Below, piece after piece: positions 36,911 to 44,615 of a stretch of 64,000 bases of DNA (position 1 is its first letter; every line of letters starts with the position of its first letter). Both the position numbers and the translations under genes were made by a program. This DNA is from Amycolatopsis orientalis DSM 40040 = KCTC 9412. Lineage in GTDB: Bacteria > Actinomycetota > Actinomycetes > Mycobacteriales > Pseudonocardiaceae. Under the pieces are notes generated by a model, which was not told the origin of the DNA, did not search any database, and saw only the letters and a list, made by a program, of their open reading frames with translations. The stretch lies in assembly GCF_000478275.1 (NCBI RefSeq), contig NZ_ASJB01000097.1:123696-187695 (forward strand). The letters run 5' to 3'.

Positions 36911-38176
36911 ATGGCGACCGGAAGCCGCGGCCGAAGAGACCGGCTCGCCGCGCCGCGGCGCCTGCTGGGGACCTGGAGCCTGTGGGAACTACCCAGGCGG
37001 GGCCTGATCGGGTACCTGCTCCTCGTCGACGCGGCCGCACTGGCCGCCACCACCTACCTCTTCGCGCTGCGGCCGCCGGCGACGTCGTCGCTGCTCCCGT
37101 TTTCCGCTCTGCTGGCGGGAATGATCCTGAGTTCGGAGTTCTCGCGTCCCGTCGAGCGGTCCCGCGCCGACACCCGGCTCGGCGCCGGACTGGACGCGGC
37201 CTGGATCTTCGCGGGCGCGCTGCTGCTGCCGCCCGCGCTGGCCGCCGTGCTCGTCGTCGTCTCGGCGGGGTACCGCTGGTTGCGGATCCGGCGCGGGATC
37301 CCGCATCGCCAGGTCTTCGCGGCCTGCGCCACCATGTTGTCCGCCGTCGCGGCGGCGCTGGTGCCCATCCTGGTCGGAGCCGCGCCGTTCGCCGAAGCGG
37401 AAAGGGATTTCCAGGGCTTCGCGCTGGCCTTCGCCACCGGTCTGGTGTTCCTGTCCGTCGACGCCGCCCTCGCCGCCCCGGCGGCCGAATTCGGGGCGGA
37501 ACCGTCGGGATTCGCCTTCGACGCGGCGATGGTCGCGTTCGGACTGTTGCTCGCGTGGTCGGCGGTGGACTGGCCGTTCGTCACCGTGGTACTCGCCGGG
37601 GCGCTCGTGGTACTGCACCGGGCGGGGACCATGCGCGCGCTGCGCGGCCACGCCGGCACGGACGCCGGAACCGGGCTGCTCACCGCGTCGTCCTGGTTGG
37701 ACGGTGCCCGCACGCAGTTCGAGCTGCTTCGCGGCGGTGGTACCGATCTTTCACTGCTGATGCTCGATTTGGACCGCTTCGCGCGGCTGAACGACGAGCA
37801 CGGCAGGCACGTCGGCGACGACGTCCTGCGCGCTGTCGCGGACACGTTGCGCGCCGAGGTCCGCGCCGCGGATCTGGTCGGCCGGTTCGGCGGCGAGGAG
37901 TTCGTCGTCCTCCTCCCCGGCACGAGCCGGTTCGACGCGCACGCCATCGCCGAGCGCATCCGGCTGCGGATCGCGTCGACATCCGTCTCACTGGGTGGGA
38001 GGTCGCCGGGTGACCCGCTGTTCGCCGGGGTGACCGTTTCGATCGGCGTCTCCTCGCATCCCGCCGGCGGCGAGACCCTCGACCGGCTCGTCGGCGCGGC
38101 GGACCAGGCGCTGCGCGCGGCGAAGTCGGCGGGCCGCAACCGGACCGTCGTCTTCGAGGCCGAGGAATCGCTCTAG
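36911..38176 (+). CDS. Membrane diguanylate cyclase (GGDEF)
   Basis: 421 residues. About six membrane helices (roughly 30-240) form a MASE-like sensor, followed by a GGDEF domain. The active signature is intact (GGEEF, 327-331), the metal segment is LDLDRFARLNDEHG, and an inhibitory RxxD site (RAAD) precedes the signature by five residues. It should make cyclic di-GMP and be product-inhibited. The start at ATG 36911 has GGGGGA at good distance; ATG 36893 is possible. The last four bases overlap the convergent deaminase gene in the palindrome CTAG. Confidence 0.85.
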   Translation: MATGSRGRRDRLAAPRRLLGTWSLWELPRRGLIGYLLLVDAAALAATTYLFALRPPATSSLLPFSALLAGMILSSEFSRPVERSRADTRLGAGLDAAWIFAGALLLPPALAAVLVVVSAGYRWLRIRRGIPHRQVFAACATMLSAVAAALVPILVGAAPFAEAERDFQGFALAFATGLVFLSVDAALAAPAAEFGAEPSGFAFDAAMVAFGLLLAWSAVDWPFVTVVLAGALVVLHRAGTMRALRGHAGTDAGTGLLTASSWLDGARTQFELLRGGGTDLSLLMLDLDRFARLNDEHGRHVGDDVLRAVADTLRAEVRAADLVGRFGGEEFVVLLPGTSRFDAHAIAERIRLRIASTSVSLGGRSPGDPLFAGVTVSIGVSSHPAGGETLDRLVGAADQALRAAKSAGRNRTVVFEAEESL

Positions 38177-38628
38177 CGCTCTGTCGGGACCCCGATGTCC
38201 TCGAACCACAGGTCCGGATGATCCTGGATGAACTCGGTCATCAGCGCGGTGCAGGCCGGATCGTCGAGCAGGGTGATCTCGACGCCGTTCTCTTCGAGCC
38301 AGCCGTGCCCGCCCTCGAAGGTCGCCGCTTCGCCGATGATCACCCGGCCGATGCCGAACTGGCGCACGAGCCCGCTGCAGTACCAGCACGGGGACAGTGT
38401 GGTGACCATGATCGTGTCGCGGTAGTGCGGCCGCCTGCCCGCGTTCCGGAACGCGGAGGTCTCGGCGTGCATCGACGGGTCGCCGTCCTGGACCCGGCGG
38501 TTGTGCCCGCGGCCGAGCAGGACACCGGCGGTGTCGAAGAGCGCGGCGCCGATCGGGACCCCGCCCTCGGCCTTGCCGAGTTCGGCCTCCTCGCGGGCGA
38601 CGGACAGCAGGTGCGCGGGATCGATCAC
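38173..38628 (-). CDS. Nucleoside/cytosine deaminase
   Basis: 151 residues. Zinc-dependent cytidine-deaminase fold: His54 and the proton-shuttle Glu56 in MHAET, and Cys81/Cys84 in SPCWYC. The overall length and order (GVPIGAAL near 23-30, HAE, PCWYC, then LLDDPACTALM and FIQDHPDLWFEDIG at the C-terminus) closely resemble yeast cytosine deaminase rather than TadA, so cytosine or isocytosine to uracil is the likely reaction. A family A repeat is in its promoter region. Confidence 0.85.
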   Translation of the reverse strand: MIDPAHLLSVAREEAELGKAEGGVPIGAALFDTAGVLLGRGHNRRVQDGDPSMHAETSAFRNAGRRPHYRDTIMVTTLSPCWYCSGLVRQFGIGRVIIGEAATFEGGHGWLEENGVEITLLDDPACTALMTEFIQDHPDLWFEDIGVPTER

Positions 38629-38645
38629 CCGGCCACCTTACGGTC

Positions 38646-38689
38646 TCGTGAGTGGTAATGACGGTTCTAACCGTCATTACCACTCACGA
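38646..38689. repeat. 44-bp palindromic repeat, family A copy 6, in a divergent promoter region
   Basis: Perfect copy 17 bases before the deaminase start and 65 bases before the WYL regulator start. The genes diverge, so it cannot terminate a gene here and would instead lie in a leader or between promoters. Confidence 0.9.
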
Positions 38690-38754
38690 GCCGATTGCGG
38701 ACCGGAGCTGTCCTCGATATCTGCCAGACTCCTTCCCATGAAGCGAGCGAACCG

Positions 38755-39714
38755 ATGACCACGGCCACGTCGGCACGGCTGCTGAGGATGCTCTCCCTGC
38801 TGCAGGCGCGGCGCGACTGGCCGGGCGCGGATCTGGCCGACCGGCTGCAGGTGGACGTCCGCACGGTCCGGCGCGACGTCGAACGGCTGCGGGAACTGGG
38901 CTACCCGGTGCACGCCACCCCCGGTGTCGCGGGCGGCTACCGGCTCGGCGCCGGGGCCGCGCTGCCGCCACTGCTGCTGGACGACGACGAGGCCGTCGCG
39001 GTCGCCGTCGGGCTCCGGACGGCGGCGAACGGGACGGTGTCGGGGATCGAGGAGACCTCGGTCCGCGCGCTCGCGAAACTGGAGCAGGTGCTGCCCGCCC
39101 GGCTGCGGCACCGGGTGACCGCGCTGAACACCGCCATGATCCCGCTCGGCGGCGTCGTCCCGGTCATCGACGCGGAGGCGCTCACGGTCATCGCGTCCGC
39201 GTGCCGCGACCATCAGCGGCTCCGGTTCGGCTACCGCAGTCACCGCGGCGACGTCAGCGAGCGCTACATCGAGCCGTTGCGCCTGGTACACACCGGGCGC
39301 CGGTGGTACCTGGTCGCGTTCGACCTCGACCGGGACGACTGGCGGACCTTCCGCGTCGATCGCATCGACGGCGTCCCGGACACCAGTTTCCGGTTCACGC
39401 CGAGGGAACCGCCCGCCGAGGACCTCGCGGCCTACGTCTCCCGCGGGATCACCTCCTCGCCGTATCCGCACCAGATGGTGCTGCGGGTGAACACACCGGC
39501 GGAAGCGCTCGCCGAATACGTGTCCCCGACCGTCGGGACGATCGAAGCCATCGACGAGCACACCTGCCGGGTCAGGGTCGGTTCCAACGACCTGTCCGTG
39601 ATGCCCTACTACCTCGCCCATTGGGACGTCGACTTCGTGGTGGAGGAGGCGCCGGACGAGGTCAAGGAGCGGCTACGGCTGGTCGCCGACCGCTTCGCGC
39701 GGTCGGTCGACTGA
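38755..39714 (+). CDS. WYL-domain transcriptional regulator (YafY-like)
   Basis: 319 residues. An HTH_11-type N-terminus (LLRMLSLLQARRDWPGADLA, then VRTVRRDVERLRELGYPV, to about residue 58) precedes a WYL domain (about 140-215) with RLRFGYRSHRGDVSERYIEPLRLVHTGRRWYLVAFD. WYL proteins bind nucleic acids or nucleotides. The C-terminus has the WCX extension (LRVNTPAEALAEYVSPTVG). Its end overlaps the convergent transporter gene by 42 bases. Confidence 0.88.
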   Translation: MTTATSARLLRMLSLLQARRDWPGADLADRLQVDVRTVRRDVERLRELGYPVHATPGVAGGYRLGAGAALPPLLLDDDEAVAVAVGLRTAANGTVSGIEETSVRALAKLEQVLPARLRHRVTALNTAMIPLGGVVPVIDAEALTVIASACRDHQRLRFGYRSHRGDVSERYIEPLRLVHTGRRWYLVAFDLDRDDWRTFRVDRIDGVPDTSFRFTPREPPAEDLAAYVSRGITSSPYPHQMVLRVNTPAEALAEYVSPTVGTIEAIDEHTCRVRVGSNDLSVMPYYLAHWDVDFVVEEAPDEVKERLRLVADRFARSVD

Positions 39715-41070
39715 GTCCGGAGTGGACTGTGCCGCCCGGCGCGCGCGTTTGGCCAGCAGGCCGATCGAGCCGAGCGAGATCAGGGCCAGCACGATGATGT
39801 AGAGCGAAACCGACATCGAAGTCCCGGTGGATTCCAGCAGCAGCACCATGATGAACGGTGCGAGCCCGCCGCCGACGACCGCGCTGATCTGGTAGCCGAG
39901 CGAGGCGCCGGTGTAGCGCATCTCAGCGGTGAACAGTTCGGCGAAGAGCGCCGCCTGCGGGCCGTACATGATGCCGAGGAACAGCGATCCGACGAACGAG
40001 GCGACCACGAACAGCGGCAGCGAAGCCGTGTCGATCAGCAGGAACATCGGGATCGCCCAGAGCGCGACACCCGCCGCGCCGAAGGTGTAGATCTTGAGCC
40101 TGCCGATGCGGTCGGACAGTTTCGCCGCGAGCGGGATGATCGCCAGCTGCAGCGTGCTGATCAGCAGGGTCGCGACGAGCACGGTGGTCCGCGACATCCC
40201 CAGATGGCGGGTGGCGTAGTCGAGGACGCCGTTGAGCAGGATGTAGAACGTGGCGGTGTTGACCATGAACGAGCCGCCCGCCAGCAGCACGGTGCCCTTG
40301 TGGTGGCGCAGCACCTCACGCAGTGGCGACTTCCCCCGGCCGCGTTCCTCGGCCGCGAGTTTCGCTTCGGCACGGCGGTATTCCGGCGTCTCGTCGATCT
40401 TGACGTGCATGTACCAGGCCAGCGCGAGCACGAGGATGCCGACCAGGAACGGGATGCGCCACGCCCAGGTGAGGAAGTCGGACGGCGGCGCGACCTGCGC
40501 GGCGATCAGGAACACCGTGTTCGCCAGCACCACGCCGATCGGGACACCGAGCTGCACCAGGCTTCCGTAGAGACCGCGTTTGCCGGGGGGCGCGTATTCG
40601 GTGGCGAGCAGCATCGCGCCGCCCCACTGGGCGCCGACGGCGACCCCCTGAACGAGTCGCAGCAGCACCAGGATGATCGGCGCGGCGATGCCGATCGTGT
40701 CGTAGGTCGGGAGCAGGCCGATCAGCGTGGTCGCCGCCCCCATCAGCGCGATCGCCATGACCAGTACGGGTTTCCGCCCGCGTTTGTCGCCGAGGCTGCC
40801 CGCGATGATCCCGCCGAGCGGCCGGGCGAGGAAGCCGACCGCGAAGGTGGCGAACGAGGCGAGGACGCCGGCCGCGGCATTGGCGGTGGGGAAGAAGGTC
40901 TTCCCGAAGACCAGGGCGGCCGCGATCCCGAAGACGAAGTAGTCGTACCACTCGACGGACGAGGCGAGGGCCGCGGCGGTCGCGGCCCTTCTGCGCTGGG
41001 ACACGGTGATCGTCGGTTCGGTGACGGGCTCGGGGGCTGTTTCGGGGGCGTTCTGTGCACTGTCGGCCAT
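39673..41070 (-). CDS. MFS transporter, metabolite:H+ symporter (MHS) family
   Basis: 465 residues and about 12 membrane helices. MHS features are ASSVEWYDYFVFGIAAAL at the first helix, FLARPLGGIIAGSLGDKRGRKPVL (the DxxGRR-like loop) and LLATEYAPPGKRG. Family members import organic acids such as ketoglutarate, shikimate or benzoate-type compounds with protons. Two operator-like palindromes upstream are shared with the acyl-CoA catabolic genes, so the substrate may feed that pathway. It starts at ATG 41070, with AAGGG before it. Confidence 0.85.
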   Translation of the reverse strand: MADSAQNAPETAPEPVTEPTITVSQRRRAATAAALASSVEWYDYFVFGIAAALVFGKTFFPTANAAAGVLASFATFAVGFLARPLGGIIAGSLGDKRGRKPVLVMAIALMGAATTLIGLLPTYDTIGIAAPIILVLLRLVQGVAVGAQWGGAMLLATEYAPPGKRGLYGSLVQLGVPIGVVLANTVFLIAAQVAPPSDFLTWAWRIPFLVGILVLALAWYMHVKIDETPEYRRAEAKLAAEERGRGKSPLREVLRHHKGTVLLAGGSFMVNTATFYILLNGVLDYATRHLGMSRTTVLVATLLISTLQLAIIPLAAKLSDRIGRLKIYTFGAAGVALWAIPMFLLIDTASLPLFVVASFVGSLFLGIMYGPQAALFAELFTAEMRYTGASLGYQISAVVGGGLAPFIMVLLLESTGTSMSVSLYIIVLALISLGSIGLLAKRARRAAQSTPDSVDRPREAVGDQP

Positions 41071-41120
41071 CGGTGTGCCCTTCGCTCGGCGCTGCTGCGG
41101 CGATGCAGTCCGGGCAAATT

Positions 41121-41136
41121 AACAACCGCTTAGTAT
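41121..41136 (-). promoter_or_regulatory. Operator half-site, CTAAGCG type
   Basis: Minus-strand ATACTAAGCGGTTGTT repeats the first 12 bases (TACTAAGCGGTT) of the site at 56435. The second arm is weak. It lies 51 bases before the transporter start. Confidence 0.4.
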
Positions 41137-41165
41137 GTGGTCAACGTCTCACCGGGTATTTCTCG

Positions 41166-41183
41166 ATACCGACCGGTTGGTAT
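41166..41183. promoter_or_regulatory. Operator, ACCGAC-NN-GTCGGT type
   Basis: ATACCGACCGGTTGGTAT is an 18-bp palindrome with one mismatch. Related sites precede the acyl-CoA ligase (47624) and the APH/ACAD operon (55114). It resembles TetR-type operators of fatty-acid catabolism. Confidence 0.6.
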
Positions 41184-41229
41184 GTCACTCTGGTGGCGGT
41201 ATCGCCGACGGATGCCGATTCAGTACCGG

Positions 41230-41844
41230 TCAGGAGAGTTTCGTGCCGAGCATGCGGAGCACCAGCTCGCTGTACTCCTGGCCCAGCTTCTTCGGTGTCT
41301 GGCGGGCACGCTCGGTGTACCAGCGGGCGACGTCCACGCCGAGCGAGAGCACGGCCCGCGCGGCGGTGTGCGGATCGCCGACATGGAACACGCCCGCGTC
41401 CATGCCCTCGGTGATGACCTCGCGCACGACCTGCTCGATGCGGCGCCGCAGTTTCGCGACGATCTCGAACTCCTCGTCCGGCAGCGCGTGGAGTTCGTAC
41501 TGCACCACCCGTGCCACGGTGTGCCGCCGGGCGTGCCAGGCCACGAAGTCCTCGACCAGCAGCCGGATCCGCTCGACCGGATCGGTCTCGCGCGCCACGA
41601 CGCTTTCGACCAGTGCGAGGGTCTGCTCGTGGCCGTATTTGGAGATCGCGAACAGCAGGGCGGCCTTGGACGGGAAGTGCACGTACAGCGCCGCGGGGCT
41701 CATGCCCGCCGCCGAGGCGATGTCCCGGGTGGTGGTCGCGTGATAGCCGCGCCGCGCGAAGGATTCGACGCCGGCCAGCATCAGCCGTCGTGCCGTCTCC
41801 GGCTGGACATCGGGCCACAGTTCGGCCGACAGCGACATGGTCAT
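41230..41844 (-). CDS. TetR family regulator
   Basis: 204 residues from the ATG at 41844 (GGGAGG eight bases upstream; an earlier ATG at 41868 lies on the wrong side of that site). The HTH covers about residues 14-60 (LMLAGVESFARRGYHATTTR, then IASAAGMSPAALYVHFPSK). It diverges from a two-SDR operon across a palindrome that is probably its own operator. It is upstream of the transporter on the same strand. Confidence 0.87.
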   Translation of the reverse strand: MTMSLSAELWPDVQPETARRLMLAGVESFARRGYHATTTRDIASAAGMSPAALYVHFPSKAALLFAISKYGHEQTLALVESVVARETDPVERIRLLVEDFVAWHARRHTVARVVQYELHALPDEEFEIVAKLRRRIEQVVREVITEGMDAGVFHVGDPHTAARAVLSLGVDVARWYTERARQTPKKLGQEYSELVLRMLGTKLS

Positions 41845-41910
41845 CCGCAGATCCTCCCAGAGGCTCATGCCGGATGGTGGGCTTGACACCGGTTCCGGCG
41901 CTTCCCATTG

Positions 41911-41928
41911 TAAGTGAGCGCTCGCTTA
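41911..41928. promoter_or_regulatory. Operator between TetR gene and SDR operon
   Basis: TAAGTGAGCGCTCGCTTA is an 18-bp palindrome with one mismatch pair, containing the CGCTTA/TAAGYG arms found at 47558. It is placed midway between divergent genes, as for a self-regulating TetR. Confidence 0.6.
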
Positions 41929-41968
41929 GTGATGGCGCTCGCCAGTGAACTACAGAGGAGATCGAAGA

Positions 41969-42721
41969 GTGAACTCGTTCAAGGATCGCGTCGCGATCGT
42001 CACCGGCGCGAGCCGGGGTATCGGCCTCGGGATCGCCAAGGACCTGGTCGAGCGTGGCGCGAAGGTGTGCATCACCGCGCGCAAACCGGAACCGCTGGCC
42101 GAGGCGGTCAACGAACTGGGCGGGCCCGGCGTGGCCATCGCCGTCCCCGGCAAGGCCGACGACACCGCGCACCAGGACGAGGCGGTGGCCAAGACCATCG
42201 AGGCATTCGGGCGGCTGGACATGCTGGTCAACAACACCGGCATCAACCCGGTGTACGGGCCCACGCTCGACATCGACCCCGAAGCCGCCGCCAAGATCTT
42301 CGCCGTCAACGTGCTGGCGCCGCTTTCGTGGACCCGCCGGGCGCGGGACGCGTGGATGGGGGAGCACGGTGGCGCGGTGGTGAACGTCGCGTCCGTCGCC
42401 GGGCTCGGCGCGTCGCCCGGGATCGGCATGTACGGCGTCAGCAAGGCCGCGCTGATCCGGCTCACCAAGGAACTCGGCTTCGAACTGGGCCCGAAGATCC
42501 GCGTGAACGCCGTCGCGCCGGCCGTGGTGAAGACCAAGTTCGCGACCGCGCTGTACGAAGGCCGCGAGGAAGAGGTCTCGGCGTCCTACCCGATGAAGCG
42601 TCTCGGGGTCCCGGCCGACATCGCGGGCGCGGTCTCGTTCCTGCTGTCGGAAGAGGCGGGCTGGATCACCGGGCAGACCATCGTGCTCGACGGCGGCGTG
42701 ACACTGGCGGGTGGCCTGTGA
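41969..42721 (+). CDS. Short-chain dehydrogenase/reductase
   Basis: 250 residues. Rossmann loop TGASRGIGL (12-20), NNTG motif, catalytic Tyr/Lys in MYGVSKAA and the C-terminal ITGQTIVLDGGVTLAGG of classical FabG-like SDRs. It reduces or oxidises a keto/hydroxy group, probably on an acyl-CoA given the neighbourhood. The GTG start has AGAGGAG before it. GTGA overlap with the next SDR. Confidence 0.85.
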   Translation: MNSFKDRVAIVTGASRGIGLGIAKDLVERGAKVCITARKPEPLAEAVNELGGPGVAIAVPGKADDTAHQDEAVAKTIEAFGRLDMLVNNTGINPVYGPTLDIDPEAAAKIFAVNVLAPLSWTRRARDAWMGEHGGAVVNVASVAGLGASPGIGMYGVSKAALIRLTKELGFELGPKIRVNAVAPAVVKTKFATALYEGREEEVSASYPMKRLGVPADIAGAVSFLLSEEAGWITGQTIVLDGGVTLAGGL

Positions 42722-43503
42722 CCGCGTCGTTCGCCGGATCCGGTGTCGTCGTCACCGGGGGCGGCGGTGGCATCGGCGCCGTCCTTGCCCGCCGGTTCGC
42801 CGCCGAGGGCGCGCGGGTCGTCGTCGGCGACCTGAACGGGGATGCCGCGGCCGAGATCGCCAAGGAGATCGGCGGCACCGCCGTCGCGGGCGACGCCGCG
42901 AGCGAGGCGGGTGTCGCGTCACTGATCGAGACGGCGCGCGAAACCCTCGGTGAGATCGATGTTTTCTGTGCCAACGCCGGTATCGCGCCGATGGGCGGCG
43001 TGGACGCGCCGGAGGAGGACTGGGCGCGGATCTGGGACGTCAACGTGATGGCGCACGTCCGCGCGGCACGGCTGTTACTGCCGCCGTGGCTCGACCGCGG
43101 GCGCGGGCACTTCATCTCGACGGTGTCGGCGGCGGGATTGCTGACCAGCCTCGGTTCGGCGTCGTACTCGGTGACCAAACACGGCGCGCTCGCGTTCGCC
43201 GAATGGCTTTCGGCGACCTACCGGCACCGCGGCCTCACCGTGCAGGCGATCTGCCCGCAGGGCGTGCGGACGGCGATGCTGGAGAACTCCGGCCCCGCGG
43301 GCGAACTGCTCATGGGCGCCTCGGCGATCCAGCCGGATCAGGTCGCGGACGCGCTGTTCGAGGCCATCGCCGAAAAGCGGTTCCTGGTGCTGCCGCATCC
43401 CGAGGTCGCGGAGTACTACGCCGCGCGGGCCACGCAAACCGACCGGTGGCTCGGCGGGATGAACAAACTGCAGCGCAAGGTGGAGCAGGTCGTCGGCGAG
43501 TGA
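42718..43503 (+). CDS. Short-chain dehydrogenase/reductase (second of pair)
   Basis: 261 residues. TGGGGGIGA nucleotide loop, CANAG (NNAG equivalent), Ser in STVSAAG and YSVTKHG with catalytic Tyr and Lys. The C-terminus lacks the usual FabG ending and instead has PHPEVAEYYAARATQTDRWLGGMNKLQ, as in retinol-dehydrogenase-like SDRs. GTG at 42718 is coupled to the first SDR, so the two act together, perhaps on successive alcohol steps. Confidence 0.83.
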   Translation: MTASFAGSGVVVTGGGGGIGAVLARRFAAEGARVVVGDLNGDAAAEIAKEIGGTAVAGDAASEAGVASLIETARETLGEIDVFCANAGIAPMGGVDAPEEDWARIWDVNVMAHVRAARLLLPPWLDRGRGHFISTVSAAGLLTSLGSASYSVTKHGALAFAEWLSATYRHRGLTVQAICPQGVRTAMLENSGPAGELLMGASAIQPDQVADALFEAIAEKRFLVLPHPEVAEYYAARATQTDRWLGGMNKLQRKVEQVVGE

Positions 43504-43533
43504 GTTTGGTGGGTCTTGCCTGACGGGAGTGGG

Positions 43534-43770
43534 ATGCTCGCGATCTTCCGGCTCACGTCGGCCGAGGAGATCGACTTCGACATCGACCTGCGAGAGCTGC
43601 AGGGGCAGGAGGGGGTCGACAAACTCTGCGGGTTCCTCGGCGAGATCGGGCGGAAACTGGGCAAGCCGGTCCTCATGACGGCGGAGGGTGGAGGCCGGGA
43701 ACACGTGGTTCTCGGGTTCGATCCGGTGCTTGACCGAGTAGTGCTGCTGGCTGATCCGGTGGTTCGCTAG
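43534..43770 (+). CDS. Small hypothetical protein
   Basis: 78 residues with acidic beta/alpha character (LRELQGQEGVDKLCGFLGEIGRKLGKPVLMT, then VVLGFDPVLDRVVLL). ATG at 43534 has ACGGGAG upstream. No known family was recognised; the pattern could be a small immunity- or chaperone-like fold. It is followed by a family A repeat. Confidence 0.6.
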   Translation: MLAIFRLTSAEEIDFDIDLRELQGQEGVDKLCGFLGEIGRKLGKPVLMTAEGGGREHVVLGFDPVLDRVVLLADPVVR

Positions 43771-43815
43771 CGATCACATCGAGCCTTTCCCATCCTGGGG
43801 TTCCGAGGTGGGGGG

Positions 43816-43859
43816 TCGTGAGTGGTAAGTGTCGTTAGAACGACACTTACCACTCACGA
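43816..43859. repeat. 44-bp palindromic repeat, family A copy 7 (variant arms)
   Basis: Perfect arms of the second type (GTAAGTGTCGTT / AACGACACTTAC) with the shared outer part TCGTGAGTGG. Both arms changed together relative to copies 1, 5 and 6. Confidence 0.9.
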
Positions 43860-43960
43860 CCGGGTCCTCAATCCTCCACGCTCGCGCATGCCCCGTCGCC
43901 GGTCAGAGTCGTTGTCCGCACGATCCCGCTCCCTCGCGACTTCACGCCGGGCGGGAGGGG

Positions 43961-44037
43961 CTGAAGGGGCCTTTCGTCTCATCTCACGCGGCGAAGGGCG
44001 CTTTCCCCGCATGCGATGCGGGGAAAGCGCCCTTCAG
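43961..44037 (+). repeat. 77-bp composite palindromic repeat, family B copy 2
   Basis: A half-unit CTGAAGGGGCCTTTC... leads into a perfect 20-bp stem (43993-44012 with 44016-44035, arm GAAGGGCGCTTTCCCCGCAT) closed by a 3-nt loop. It lies just before the transposase remnant. Confidence 0.85.
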
Positions 44038-44096
44038 CCCCGAGTCACAACCAGGATGAAAAGTCTCAGTGCTCAGGTGTATTGACCTGAGCATCT

Positions 44097-44384
44097 TCAT
44101 CGGAGATGAAGAACGATGCAGGCGAGGATGATCTCGGTGCGGTGGTAGGCGGCTCGTTTGGCGAAACGAGTTATCAGGCCTCGGGATTGTTTGAGCCGGT
44201 TGAAGCATCGCTCGACGACGTTACTTGGCTTGTAGAGGTCGGGGTCGAAGGCCGGTGGTCTGCCACCACCTTCGATCACTTGCCGGTGACTACGCCACCG
44301 CCCACCCCGCTGCCCTGTCTCCGCAGGCGGCAACGGTCCGATCGCCGCCCATGCCCGATCCGTCAGCTCACCACGACCCGCCAC
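44097..44384 (-). pseudogene. IS5-type transposase remnant with internal deletion
   Basis: 95 codons join the N-terminus of an IS5-family transposase (GELTDRAWAAIGPLPPAETG, then GGRWRSHRQVI) directly to its C-terminus (RPPAFDPDLYKPSNVVERCF, FNRLKQSRGLITRFAKRAAY). The central DDE core that should stand between them (about 150 residues) is missing, so it cannot transpose. The junction is near 44265-44285. No terminal inverted repeats were recognised. Confidence 0.8.
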
Positions 44385-44599
44385 ACAGTCATTGTCTGCA
44401 CACGATCATGAACAAGATCCGCAGGACACGCCATAGTCCGGTTCACGCGATCTATCAGACGTTGTTCCTGCGGCCAAAGGGAACGATGAAGTGCGAGGCA
44501 AGACCGGTCAGTGCCGAGGTTGAATTCGACACTGTTACCGATAAACTGAATTCGGGCGATGTGCCGACTTTTGAATCAGCCTCACCCACAAGTATTAAA

Positions 44600-44615
44600 A
44601 CGAACACATGTTCGA
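44600..44615 (+). promoter_or_regulatory. LexA (SOS) box overlapping the start codon of the HNH gene
   Basis: ACGAACACATGTTCGA matches the actinobacterial LexA site TCGAAC-N4-GTTCGA at all but the first base. The ATG at 44608 is inside the box. Confidence 0.75.
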
